Positions 11,796 to 23,818 of a DNA stretch of 64,000 bases are shown in pieces. The position numbers and the translations under genes were made by a program. This stretch comes from Tetraselmis striata (taxonomy: Eukaryota > Chlorophyta > Chlorodendrophyceae > Chlorodendrales > Chlorodendraceae). Position 1 is the first letter of the stretch. Every line of letters begins with the position of its first letter. The stretch covers positions 62,001 through 126,000 of the forward strand of contig VCJN01002147.1 in the NCBI GenBank assembly GCA_006384855.1, written 5' to 3'. The notes below the pieces were generated by a model. That model was not told the origin of the DNA, did not search any database, and was given only the letters and a program-made list of their open reading frames with translations.

Positions 11796-13254
11796 ATGTC
11801 CAAGGTCTGTGCCCCCCTGATCCATATTCAAAACGACGCTGGCCTGTCAGAAATCCCGCAAGGGGGCCGTATGGAGGCCTTGGAGAGCAGGGAGGCGGGG
11901 GGGGGGGGGGGGGGGGGCAGGCGTGCTTCCGCGCGCGGCACTCACTACCCTCCCTGGCGACGACACCATGCTCTCTGCGCTCCATCTGCTCCCCCAGATT
12001 GTCCATGCACGGCGATGGGCTGGAACCCAGGCTATCCATACGCTTGGCATCTGACACCCACACTCCCACTTCCCGCACTTGTTATTCTTTGCGAGCGGGA
12101 AGGGCAGTGGTGCGGCGCAACTGCTGGCAGTAGTCTTAAGTGGATGGCGGGTATTACTCGTATGCTCTACGTGCATCCTTCGTGTATTACTCGTACCGCC
12201 TTAACCCTAACTACTTTAAATGTAAAAAGCTCGGCTTTTTGATGCTGGGTCGTCTCTACCCATACTAAGACGCCTTACCCAGCACCAGTGCCTAACACAG
12301 ACACCGCATGTATTAACTACAAATTAGCGCGTTGCGCTCTCTAAGCTCCGAACTAGCGACCACAGCAATACTAGGACCCCCCCCCCCCCCCCTCCCCCCG
12401 CTCCAAGCTGCTCTGAGCTTGCAGGGTGGAGGTCCAACTCGTCACCTTTGCCTATTTCACTGTAGTCTTTGCCTACGTACGACGTGGCCCAGGTGAAGGC
12501 TGGCAGCCCCGTGGCTGACCCAGGAGCTGTGCTGCTCCCCGCGCAGATCGCTGAGGTCCAGCAGGCCTACAAGGCGGCCAAGGCCGCGGGCAAGCATGTC
12601 CACATGTTCCAGTGAGTGCCGCTGCCGCTAGTTTCATACAGACCCCCCAAAAGTGTCATTTTCATCACAGCATTTCTTAAAATGACTTTTCATTGGGACA
12701 TAATCAGCGAGTAAGGCCTTCGGTCACTCCCTAGCCATTTTCAATATGTTTCTCGAATTTCTGCTTGTTTGATTTCTATTTGCTAGTGATCTTTACATAA
12801 TTTGAGTCTGGAGATTTGCCGACAATCTCCCTGATTCATCGGACTGCACTTGGTTATTCCATTGGCGAGGGCCCAGGGCTCGCAGGAGGGGCGTAGGGGC
12901 TGAGTGCCCCCTTTTGTTGGCGCGCGCAGGGGCTCCGACGCGATGACGTCCAAGTTCATCCCGCTGGCATTCACCGTTGGCGGTGCCTACTTTGCGGTGA
13001 GCTCCCTTAATGTGATTAATTGTGCATTTGTGCACTCGTAGCATGGGCCAGCCAGTGGTGTTGGTTATAAGGGTATAAACCCTAAGATGACATGCCCTGT
13101 AGCACATGGCCCCCCCCCCCCCCCCCCCCCTCAAAGACCCTTTTGCCTCCTCCTCCTGCCATCTCTGTTGCACTGACGTAGCCGTGCTGCCCTGCCCCCT
13201 CAGGTGACGGGCCTGTTCAAGGCATACACCGGCTACGGCAAGGGCGACCTGTAG
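11796..13254 (+). CDS. Small membrane protein, cytochrome c oxidase subunit VIIa-like, four exons
   Basis: Proposed exons are 11796-11804, 12466-12611, 12930-12996 and 13204-13254. They join in phase (273 nt) to a 90-residue protein beginning MSK-SLPTYDV and ending YTGYGKGDL. Introns 2 and 3 have GTGAGT/CAG and GTGAGC/CAG signals. The tiny first exon is the least certain: it was chosen for its ATG, an AAG|GTCTGT donor and phase. Residues of about 40-60 read AAGKHVHMFQGSDAMTSKF, then a membrane segment, then a short Lys-rich tail. This fits COX7A (short matrix arm, G-x-x-D-x-x-x-x-x turn, one helix). If correct it is a nuclear-encoded accessory subunit of complex IV in the mitochondrial inner membrane. 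Other small single-span mitochondrial proteins cannot be excluded. Introns 1 and 3 carry pure G or C tracts (11897-11917, 12377-12392, 13110-13130). Confidence 0.55.
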
Positions 13255-14857
13255 ACGATGCCTCAGTCCACTTGGCGAGCGGCCGCCGCGCCCCGCCCTT
13301 CTCACCCCTACCAAGACAGCCCCCTTCGCAGATGCTTGTAACGGCGACCTTTCCGCCACGGTGCTACCGATGCCTGCGCCCCTCCTCCCTCGTGGATTGC
13401 GGCACTTATCTCCAGGCGAGGCATGGACCCTTCAATCCATACGGTCGTCCATGGTTGTAGCTTTTCATGGTATTAGGATTTAGGGAGCGGAGCTCGGCAG
13501 GGTTATATTTCACGCGCGGTGTGCGGATTAGTACTTGACGGCTTGATTCACCCCCGCTTGAGTTCCACACAATCGACATGACACACAAAAACGGGCCACC
13601 CCCAAAGTTCTGGAGGTGTTTATCTAACCACCTGGAGGAGGGGGGGGGGGGGTAGGGGGGCTGTCAAATCGGCTGTTGAAGGGGGCTGTTGACGGTGGCC
13701 TTTTTTTCCCAATATTGAAATTGCGCGACCGGCATTCGGCCGATCACTACCCTGCTGGCAAAGCTGTCGGAGCAGAGGTGTCGGTGGTATATGTCGATTT
13801 TGACACCCACAGCACATGGGAGATGATAGTGACCGCTTACATGGCACAGCACGGCATAAAGAGCTGAAGGGCAGGAAAGGAAAGCCATCCAAGACAAGGC
13901 GCGATTTAGAAAACCGGTAGTTTCTATCTATTTTAGCCTCATCACATGGTACAGGAATTCCACCTTATTTCCCCGAGAATCCATGGTTCATATGGCCCAT
14001 CACCGACAAGGATCGTCCGGATACGACGCGGTTGGACCGCCAACTGCCGGAATGTCCATTTCATGGGACTATGTGTCACGTTAAAAGTACATGGCAGATG
14101 TTGAGGGAAAGGCTGGCGGAGGGGTAAAGTACTGTACAAGTACCCATATCGCTGGGCGTGGTCAGAAAAGATGCATGGAGGTCATGCAGATGGTCTACTC
14201 GGGCTGCGCACTGCCTGTGCTTTGAGTATGCTCAAGGTTAGGTCTGTCGCGCATAGTGCAACCCCGGTTTCATGTTGTGTAATGCAAGAATACGCACTAC
14301 GGAAGGGATGCCCCTACTCAGCAACTCACACCCACAGCTTGTATGGGCGCTGTTCTACTTATTCACATCTAATCGTCTGGCCTCAATTGAAGAGACACCT
14401 ACTTGAGTCTTGGACCAAAGCCAGGACCCCCCCTTCCCCCCCCCCCCCCCATAAAAAACACCCACATGATTGTACCATTCAGTAATACTCACACTGTTAT
14501 TGCATGTACTTGACAGACGTTAACATCATTGCTCACTAGAAGTGTTGACGCGCATGATGTTTATCATATGTGCTATCCATTTAATGCGTGGAAAGGACGC
14601 TGATATCCAGATAATTTATGCATGGCATAACTAAGTAAAGTGGGTTAACAAGATCGTCGTTTTTTATCAATTGTGGCACCGATACGCAGCCAACCGCTCA
14701 TCTTCCTGACTGGCACGGGACCTCGCCATATTAGCATATTACATATGCTTTCAACACGTGGCTTGCAAGGGATGCGCTGCCCCCCCCCCCCCCCCCCCCC
14801 AACTGAAGCAGTCGGCCCACGGCGCTGGGATTGCCCGGGGTTCTGCTCCCCAGGCGG
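13255..14857. other. Intergenic region without recognised genes
   Basis: Holds the 3' flank of the COX7A-like gene and short overlapping frames, with G- or C-rich runs near 13639 and 14430 and a C21 tract at 14780-14800. No domain, RNA gene or element end was recognised. Confidence 0.45.
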
Positions 14858-16657
14858 TCAGGGGAGCCAGCTGCGCCCGCCATACAGGCAGCAGGCTGGC
14901 GAGTACTCCATCATGCCAGGCCTGTACTTCTTGAGCGCGGCCTTCTTGCCCTTCTTCTTCCTCCTCGACTTCCTGGGGGCGGCCCGGCCCGGCAGCTCGG
15001 CCAAGCCTGCCGATGGTGCTACCAATCGGCCGCCGGGCTGGGGGCGCTCATCCAGCTGCACGTGTGCGGCGTGGATGGTGGCCAGGAAGCGCTGCCGCTC
15101 TGAGCCCAGCTCCAGCGACAGAGCAGATAGGCCGTCTGCCAGCTTGGCGTTGTCGTCCCACACCGCCCTGCATGCGCACGGCTGGCGTTAGATAGCCTCA
15201 ATATCACAAATCATTGCTGACAACGTAAGGATGTATCCCTTAGTTGCTATATAGCGCTAATGTTTTATTGCTAGCAGCATTTTCAGGGCGCTTACTTTTC
15301 CTTGTTCGTTTCTGGCAAACTGCCCATACTCTATGTATAAACGTCAAAACCCGCTATTGATCTACCGCGGTACGTGACCTCGGTTCTAACAAGTACATAT
15401 AATCGTTATTGATACCGCACCGGGAGGTGTAAACATGTAATCCTCAGAGAATCGCTTGATGAATGCCATCGTCTGATCGTCCAAGCAGGCCACCTCCAAG
15501 CACGCCTCACCCCAGCTCTCCACGGACACACCACGTGGAGCTGCCCCCACTCGAGCCATTGTCGCTGGGTGCAGCAGCCGGCCACCTCGTTTTTTTCGGG
15601 CTGAGGGACCGCCGTACGTCCGTCAGGTGCCTTCCCAGCACGTCGCGGATGGAGTTGGGAGCTGGTGCGAGGCTGCCACCGTCGTCGTCGGCTGCCTCCC
15701 TGCCCAGCAGCCGGCTTAGCTCTGCGTCCAGTCGGCTGGCAGAGCGCCTCGTCTCCTCCACCTGCGAGTAGAGGACGTCCGGCACCGAGGCTGACGACCG
15801 CTTCGGTGGGCTCAGCGAGCGCCTCGTCTCCTCCAGCTGCGCACCGAGCACGTCCAGCACAGAAGCTGAGGACCGCTTCGCCGGACTCACGGGGCGCCTC
15901 GTCTCTGCTAGCTGCGCACCCAGTACGTCCCGCACCGACGCATGTGGCAGCACCGGGGTATATGCTGGGGTCGGCGGCTCAGCTGGCGAGGGCGGCAGCG
16001 CCTGCCGCGCCTGCCGCGCGTCCTCCAGCCTCCTAGACAGCCCTTGCCTCAGGGCTCTGGCCCGTTTGACGGCGTTGCCAGCCACACCGGGCGCACTGGG
16101 CGCCTCCAGCGAGTCGTCGCTGTCGCTGCTGATGTCCCCGAGGGCTGGCTGGCGTCGATACGCTCGCAGTGGAGACCGCGAGCGACTGCTTGAGTGGTGC
16201 CGTCCGGTGCTGTTGCGCGGTGCTCCGCCCAACACGGGGCTATTCGCGGGGGGCGGCCGCAAGGCTCCGCTCCGCGCCGAGTGCCGCTCGCGCTCCGCCA
16301 CCGACGCTTGCCGCCTTGCCTGGCATGTGGGGTGGACGTAGTGTCAGCCACTAGGTCCCGCTGCTGCACCGAGCCTGACCATTTGGTGTTCATGGTCGTG
16401 AGTCAAGCTTGCCTCACCAGTAGTTTGTCATACCACTGGAACGGGCTCCCGCTACCCGCGTCACCGGCCGTGTAGGCCCGGGTGAGGGGGTCGGCCATGC
16501 CCGAGGTGCGCGCTCCGGAACACACGTGGTGCACGCCCTCTTGGAGAACAACGAATATCTGCAACCTGCGAGCGCCATCAGTGGGCTCATCACCGTCGAG
16601 TAGAGTGTGCGGGCAGCTCCTCGGCCAGCAGTAGTGCTGCCGGGATGTGCGAGGCAT
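14858..16657 (-). CDS. Unidentified protein with four S-P-x-K-type repeats, at least three exons
   Basis: On the minus strand three exons join in phase: one ending at 16418 (donor CTG|GTGAGG), one at 16319-15511, and one at 15167-14858 that ends in TGA. Introns are 98 and 343 nt with GT-AG ends. The middle exon encodes four copies of a roughly 25-residue unit (15941-15588) built on S-V/I-x-D-V-L-x-x-Q/H-L-x-E/D-x-R-R-x-x-S-P-x-K. Units 1, 2 and 4 keep S-P-A-K, S-P-P-K and S-P-K-K, a full CDK consensus. An Arg/Ser-rich and acidic Ser stretch precedes the repeats. The last exon has a probable helix then a basic run (RKSRRKKKGKKAALKK), a likely nuclear signal. The 5' end is unsettled: 16657 is only the first ATG in that frame, and coding-like sequence continues to about 16750. 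No family was recognised. A nuclear, cell-cycle-regulated protein is an inference from motifs only. Confidence 0.6.
15588..15941 (-). repeat. Four coding repeats, DVLGxQLxETRRxxSP type
   Basis: Four in-frame units of about 75 nt encode related peptides containing DVLGAQLAETRR, DVLGAQLEETRR, DVLYSQVEETRR and DVLGRHLTDVRR. The last is separated from the others by a longer spacer. They are diverged at DNA level, so the repeat is not a recent array. Confidence 0.75.
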
Positions 16658-17352
16658 ACCCGGAGCCGCTGCGGCACATCAGCCGCAAGGCTTGCGCTCT
16701 GCCGTCGAGCGGTGGCCACAGAAGGTTGGGGCAAGAACAGCGGGCGCCCGTACCAGGTGCCCACCCTGACTTGGCTGGCTACTCGTTCTTCTCACCGCGG
16801 GAGGTAAAGGCGTTTGAACTACAGTTCATCTGCCGTGTGTTCCTTTTGGTGGTTTGGCCGCTGCTCGCACCCGCGCTAGCGTCAGATCAGTGGGGCGACC
16901 CTGCGCGATTGCCGCGTCCGGCGCCCCAGAAACTACAGGTACTAGTACAACTACGAGCAGTACTGTAGTGCGTGCCTGTATGTATTATCATCAGTCCCGA
17001 CTCATCCGCGCAATACAGGGAATATTGTATATAATATAAGGATTATATGTATAAATAAAGTGTAATCCTTACTCGGAAGTCTATGCAGCACGGCAGATTC
17101 GGTGCTACTCGCTTAGATGCGGTACAGGTAAGGATTAGTTGCTGGCAGCGACAACGGGATAGTCGATGCTCGTGAGATTCAGACCGTTTAACTACCTTCG
17201 CTTACGAAGACAATGTACGAAAGTAAAGAGATATTGCGGAACTTTTCAGGCCTTGCTCACACATGTGCATAATAGTCGCTATTTGATGACGATGACGACA
17301 TACGGGCATGACGAGTATGTTACCACTGGTACCAGTACGTCAGGTAAATAGA

Positions 17353-18500
17353 GGATGGCAGCGGAGGTCAGTGGCTACCCTGAGCGAGGATGCAGTGGCC
17401 AGCAGGGCGCGCAGCAGGCTTCACCTCCCCACTCGGTTGAAGGGCGCTGGCATCCGCCGCATGGCTACCGTTCGTAATGCCGCCTTTATCGGCTGCATGA
17501 ATGCCATCCTCCCAAGGTTCCTGACTAGGAACTCCGGCACCAACACCCCCAACCCTGGTTTCTTTGACCCACAGCTCGATCGGGTCCGTACTTGGCCGAG
17601 GCAGCTTCAACGCAACTTCTTCCGCCCGCCGGTATGACCACTTCCTCAACGATGTTCATGGGTCGGACAGCTACGCCGCGGAGATGCGCGAGGTGTGGGG
17701 CCGCCTCCAAGCGGCTACTGCTGACCATCTCGGCGACGCTGATGCGCGCGTGATGGAGCGGGAAGTGGAGGCTGCATCGGGCTCGCAAAAGGAGCTGACG
17801 GCATTTCTAAACCAGACCAATAACTCTCGGCTTCGAAATGAGGTGTGCGCTCTCCCTGTCACATGTAGGGAACGGATCTTGTTCAACCATCTCGACGCGG
17901 CGTCATGCATGTGGACAGTGGCCATCCCCACCGCACGGACGGTCATGACTCCGCAGGAGCTGTGGGAGGTCGCGGCCGGGTACTTCTATCTGCATAGCCC
18001 GTGCTTGGCCCCGGTGGTTGGGAGCCAGATCATTCTGCCCTCGACGGAGCACAACCCCGTCACTGTTGATCTATACGGCGACGCGCTCATGAACCTCCCG
18101 GCGCATGGAGACGCTCACTGGCGTGTACAACACGATGCTATTGCAGATGCCTTCCGCGATCACTGTGTTCACGACCTAGGTATCGCCGTACGGCGGGAGG
18201 TGGATGACTTGTCCCAGCAGGCAGTGCCTCTCGCCAACACCGTACCCAGTGATGAACTCAATCAAGGACCTAGTGCCGGACGCACAGCTCTCCCTTCCGG
18301 CGTTCAACGTCGTGACTGGGAGCTATGATTTCCGGAGCTTGAAGTCCACGCTGCTGGAGTTCAAGACTATGCGGTACGGGGTCAAGTACTCTGCAGTGCC
18401 CCGGGCCTCGGCTGTGAATCGGTTTGAGCGCTCCATGTTGGGCGACATACAACGGGGGTTGGCAGCGCGGGATGCGGCGTGGCACAACACGGAACCCGGA
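17353..18500 (+). pseudogene. Second LINE lineage, region between RT and endonuclease
   Basis: Two adjacent frames carry blocks typical of the post-RT part of LINE ORF2 proteins. One is LHLPTRLKGAGIRRMATVRN, matching the L-P-x-R-x-G-G-x-G-L-R block. Another is SCMWTVAIPTARTVMTPQEL, matching the W-L-x-x-x-P-T block. A third is VDLYGDALMNLPAHGDAHWR, matching D-x-x-G-D-H-A/x-x-C. One frame change and a later stop show decay. There is no nucleotide match to the LINE at 2144. The fragment ends where an inverted piece of that LINE begins. Confidence 0.6.
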
Positions 18501-18731
18501 CAGCAAAAGAGAGACATAAGCCTGAAACTAAGGTCGAGCAGGAGGCCAGGGAGCCAAGAACCAAGGGGGAGCCAAGGGAACCACGAAGTCGCCAAGCTGC
18601 CAGGAACCAAAGGAACCACCGCCCCGGGGTAGGCCATCAGCCGCGGCGAGGACACTTGCAACCAATCACCCGGGTCATAGCAACACATGCCGAAGAGCGA
18701 CGCAACGCAGGCGCATGAGCACCATCACGTG
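18501..18731 (-). mobile_element. Inverted 3'-end fragment of the first LINE family
   Basis: From CAGCAAAAGAGAGACATAAG to AGCACCATCACGTG the sequence is the reverse complement of about 5735-5960 in the long copy, with scattered differences. It abuts the second LINE lineage directly and points the other way. Confidence 0.75.
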
Positions 18732-18831
18732 AGTATATGCAAACATACGAGTATGCAGGTGTATTACGATTATGGGCACGAGTATGAGTATACATGTAGG
18801 GTTATGGTGGTAACCTTAACACCCATGGTGG

Positions 18832-19085
18832 GTGCGCCGCAACAAAGGAGGATGGGGACATACAAGCCCCATGGTGCTTTTAAGCACACAACGAAGCATC
18901 ATGCGGGAGCAACACTACCCGGGATGGTTGCGTCCGGAACCGCGCGCTGGGTGGTGCCGTACGGGCGTACGGCAACTTCCGTAGGACGATGAAATTGCCG
19001 AGGGTCTGCTGGGTCGATGCAGCTCCTCGGGCGGTACGGGCACGCCACGTGGACATACTAGCACCATATTGGTGCCGTATACCGC
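18832..19085 (+). repeat. Dispersed repeat, second copy
   Basis: Matches 9269-9320 and 10110-10345 in the same orientation, with GTGCGCCGC, ACAAGCCCCATGGTGCT, ATGCGGGAGCA and GATGCAGCTCCTCGGGCGG. Family unknown. Confidence 0.45.
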
Positions 19086-19148
19086 GCTTGCTAAGTAGAC
19101 AAGAGAAGAGGAAACCCAAAGTACTGGTAGTTAACAAAATAAAAAAGC

Positions 19149-21230
19149 ATTTCAAAGTTGAGTCTGATTTTACCAAAAAAGTCGCGTAGGCTAAATACAC
19201 ATACAGACAAGAGCCGAAATTGACAGGAAGGTTATTGACAACGTGGAGAGAAAACGGAGTCAGGGGCGGGGGGGGGGGGGGGGGGGGGCTCATGTGTGTA
19301 AGACAGCGAAACGGGAGGATGACATGCCCAGCTGTTACGTATGCTTTTATGTCTACTCGTGTTGCACCCAAAAGGGGGCAACGACGGGCGAACTAGTAAC
19401 CCGTACCACTTAGCAACAACGTTACCCGGAAAAGCGGACGGTTAGGAATGGAGGAAACCCCGTACACCAGATTAGACGATTACAAAGTCGAGTCTGGCTT
19501 TGCCAGTGATGAGCGAACGGAGAGAGCGGTAGATTTGACGAAGAAGGGGTAGCGCCGGGTCACGAAGGGGGCACCGGGAAGGCCACCGCTGTGGAATCTT
19601 GTTGAACTTGGAACTTTTGGAAGTAGCGAAAGAAAAAAAGGACGGAAAGAAGGAACGAGCCACACGCCAGGTGAAGGGAAGATGTTGGGGTCGATGTGGT
19701 CCAGAACGAGGTCGGAGTCCGTGGCCAAGCCGCCTTGGTGGCAAATGTTGGACAACGGAACTCCGATGGCGTTAGCAACATAGGCTGTGTGAGCTCCAAG
19801 AAGTGCCGACAGGAGGGGCAGCACCGACGAGACGAACGGCCGTAGAAAGCCAGTTCGATATTGTAGATGCAGTACAAGATTTGGACTGCTCACTCGGGGT
19901 GACCGCCCAGAATTTGGTCTCGGCCAAGGCAGCCATCCCGCATGGTCAATGGGCATGGTCAATGGCGCTCATCCCGCCGTTGAGCACCCGTGGTTCGTTG
20001 TGTGGCGGTCACCGAAAGTTGACCTCGCATAGCGCCAGCGACTCTGACGAAAGGCGCCCCACGCCGTTACTTACTCGTGCTCACCTTCGCGGCCACACCC
20101 GCGACCGCCGCCACGTCAATTTCCACGCCCGGGTCCAACGAGCGCCGCCGCCACCCGAGCAGTAGCGGTAGCTTTCGCGTTGCGTCGCGACCTCGAAGAC
20201 ACGACGCTCGTAATTCGTAATAAGGTCTTCGAAAATGGCAGAGCTCAAATGTTGGCCGCAGGCTGATAATTGTGGGCCCGCAATACGTCCAGCACACCTT
20301 GGCCACTGTGCACACGCTTGATCTCGTTAAGCCGCAGCATGCGGAAGGCTAGACGAAAGCGAAACGCCTGGTCGATGGCCTCGGCGTGATTCTGGGCGCG
20401 TGCGAGGTAGGGGGTGAAGTCTTGATTAGCAGTAGGGACCTAACTACGGTAGCGTCTCGTCGAGGGCCACAAAAAGAGCAGCCATGTGGGCCCCCAAATC
20501 CGTCATCTAAAGGTGCTCCTTCTGAGCCGGCAGACGCCGGTCATCCTTCTTGAGGTATACTCGTTCGTCAGGTCGCTACACAAGTTAAAACCCTATCTAG
20601 GCACTCGGTTGACCGGTCGAACGCCCTCGTAACCAGACTTTGCTAGTTGCAGTAGCTTTGACACCGCGAGGTAGTCATCCTTGTCACTCGCTTATTTTGT
20701 TCGGACACGGCCGCTCCGGGCTGCCTCTAGCAAGTCGGGGTGCACTACTGCGGCTCCCCCCATGGGTGTCGGCTGTCCTGCGACGCGCTGCCTGAACATG
20801 AACAATCATGTCAGTGTCCATCAACAACAAGACCACGCGCCGTCAATTGGGCCAACGTCGACGTGAGCTCGCGCCACAATGTAGACTGGGCATGCACGTC
20901 AGCGTGTAGCGATTAGAGCGTTGGCTTGGCGACGGGTTCTTCTCCATCTGGCATGGTGACGCACGCACGGACGTACAGATGAAAATTTCACACAAGGATG
21001 GTGAGCCGGGTGTGGTCTTGGAACAACTTGTGATCTTGCTCGCAACATGTTAAAATACAGTTAATCGATGTGTGTAACAAATCGAAACTGGAAGGCTCAA
21101 CTATTACGGATGCTTTTCTGGTGCTGCACCCAAAAAGGGGCGACGACGAGGGAACTAGTAACCCGTACCACTTAGGAGCAACGGTAGCCGTTGGGAGAGG
21201 AGCAGCCCCCGTAAGCTAGCAGTTTAGATG
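19149..21230 (-). mobile_element. DIRS-like tyrosine-recombinase element, decayed copy
   Basis: This is a fossil related to the element at 21546-24999. It has the same split direct repeats: a short core at 19149 and again near 19477, and a longer repeat at about 19289-19476 and again at 21085-21230. Between them are gag-like and recombinase C-terminal parts. It is clearly broken in many places, shorter than its neighbour and older by divergence. Confidence 0.65.
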
Positions 21231-21929
21231 AATACTCGTACAGTCGTACATGAATGCGGGCCGATGCACGCGATGTAGCGACTAAATATATCGTCGTGGT
21301 ACAATATTTCCACGCGTCTAGCGTCATATCGTGTCGTCGTAGTCCTTGATGGTACCGGTATTATTTGTAAATTGCCTTCCGGGCGGTACACGGAATTACG
21401 TAAATTACCTTGACTGCCCGATACGGCCCAGCAATCGCGGGATACACGGTATTCTACTGATCCTTCATACAGTCCCTACCCGTACGAGTACCCTCACTGT
21501 CCCGAATTAGTGCCGGACGACGACCGGCATACGGTATATTATTGCATTTCAAAGTTGAGTCTGGTTTTGCCAAAAGTTCGCGCAGGCTGTTTTACACGGT
21601 CAAGAGCCGAAATTGGCAGGATGGTTTAGCGATAGCGTGGAGGGAAAACGGAGTCAGGGGGGGCGCTGCGTGGAACGCATCGAAAACTGAAAGATGGCAG
21701 GCTCAGCTGTGATGGCTGCTTTTATGTCTACTCGTGCTGCACCCAAAAAGGGCGCCACGACAGGTGCCTAGTTCCCGTACCACTCAGCAGCACTTGTACC
21801 TGAAAAGCGGTTAGGTCAAGGGAGGAAAGCCCATAAACTAGTTTAGATCATTTCAAAGTTGAGTCTGGTTTTGCCAGTCATAAGCGAACGGAGAGAGCGG
21901 TGGATTGACGGAGAAGGGGTAGCGCCAGG

Positions 21930-23654
21930 TCATGAAGGAGGCACCGGGAAGGCCACCGCTGCGGAGTCATGTTGGACTTGCAAGTGGCGGACGGAGGGGG
22001 GCGATGTGGCCAAAGAAGAACCATGCGCCATGTGAAGGAAGAACGGTGGGGTCGATGTAGTCCAGAACGATGTCGGAGTTAGTGGCCCAGCCGCCTTGGT
22101 AGCGAATGTGGGACAATGGTACTCCGATGGCGTTGGCCGCAGACGCTGCTCCCTTGCGAAGGCTGTGTGAGGTCTAGCAAGTGCCGGCAGGAGGGGCAGC
22201 ACCGACAAGACGGACGGCTGTAGACAGCCGGTCCGACATTGTAGCAGCAGTCCAAGGCTTTGACTGCTCGCTCGGGGTGCGTGACCGCCCAGAAGTTTGT
22301 TTCAGCCAAGGCTACAATAACTAGGGGGACAGACTGTATTGTGTCGATGAAGTGGTGCAGGAGACCTGCAACTCGGGGGTGCTCGGCCACCGGAAGGAGA
22401 AGTACGCGCAGGTCGTCGTGTCCCCGTCGGCCAGCGTGACAGCCGGTCCGACATTGTAGCAGCAGTCCAAGGCTTTGACTGCTCGCTCGGGGTGACCGCC
22501 CAGAAGTTTGTTTCAGCCAAGGCAACAGTAACTAGGGGGACAGACTGTATTGTGTCGATGAAGTGGTGCAGGAGACCTGCAACTCGGGGGTGCTCGGCCA
22601 CCGGAAGGAGAAGTACGCGCAGGTCGTCGTGTCCCCGTCGGCCAGCGTGACCTTTCTCGCGGTACACCTGCAGGGTAATGTTGTAATCGTCGACATGCAC
22701 CTCCCGCACTCGGCAGGAGACGCCCGTAAGTCCTCTGGCAAAGAACATGAAGTTGACAACCGAGGCCACGAGGGCTCGGAAGTCGTGTTGGTACTATGGG
22801 GTGGGAGCAGACACAATCAGCTCGGCCTTTGTGACGAAGCTGTAAGCTACATCAGCAGGCAGAGGAACTCGCAAAGGGGCTGCTTCCAGACGGCGCTGCC
22901 GCAGCATCAGCCCACGCCTTGCCGAAGTGAGGTGTAGGCTGTCCTTGGCGATTGGGACGAGGTTGTGCAGCTCGAAGAACGTGTTGATTGCAGACAGGTA
23001 GGGTTGCAGTGACTTAGCTCCAATGTGCCCTCGCTCACCAATCAAGGCAACGTACCGGACGACAGTAACAGTGGTCGCCTCCAGCGGGCTGATGTTCTCG
23101 GAGTCGTGGCAGAACTCCTCGAACTGGGACAGTCTGCCGGCGTAGCTCTTGAGTGTCTGAGCGGTGAGGGAGCTGGAGAGCAGGTCGAGTGTCCGTTGTC
23201 CTAACTCGTCTGAGCCGAAAGCATCTTGCAGTCGAGATCGCAGTGAAGCAGCCCAGGGAGCGACAGCTTCGGGCTCGTCAATTACGTAAGTGCGTCGTTT
23301 TACCGACAGAGTTCCAGAGGTGCGACTACTGTTTGCAAAGTACTCGGCAGCAGCAGTTAGGTTCCCGGCGGCTGGCCGGTAGTTGCTGGACGGGTTTGCA
23401 GTAGCATTAGTACGGGTTTGCGGGGCTAGGTTCAGGTAGGAGGGCCGCCCCGCGCGCCCTTCGCGCTCGTAGCGTCTGTCACGCGCGTAACGTACACGCG
23501 CGAAGCTTGGTCGTTGCGAACCAGTTGTGACACGTAGTGTAACAACCGACGGACGCAGTGATGGAATGGTACGGGAGGCGGTTGGTTGAGCCGCCATGTG
23601 CAGGTGTGCGGATGGTTGAGCCGCACTCGGCTGTAGCTGCAAGAAGCGCCGCAC
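21930..23654 (-). pseudogene. Tyrosine recombinase of the DIRS-like element
   Basis: The N-terminal SAM-like core-binding domain is clear (QTLKSYAGRLSQFEEFC then YLSAINTFFELHNL). The catalytic half shows the family pattern HSLRKG, a G-V-P block, then GGWA and a closing Y-I-D-P context. This enzyme class joins circular cDNA to a target through a Tyr intermediate and is the integrase of DIRS-order retroelements. The gene is broken; details are not listed for a fossil. Confidence 0.7.
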
Positions 23655-23818
23655 CGAGGAAGGTCTAAATGAAGTCTGTAAGGTGGGGGGGGGGGGGGGT
23701 CAGGTCCGGACACAGGGCGCTCATCCCGCAGTTGAGCTGCAAGGGTGCGCTTTGCGGCGGTCACCGAAAGGTGGCCTCGCAAAGCTCCAGCAGCTCCGAC
23801 AAAAGGCGCCCTACACCG

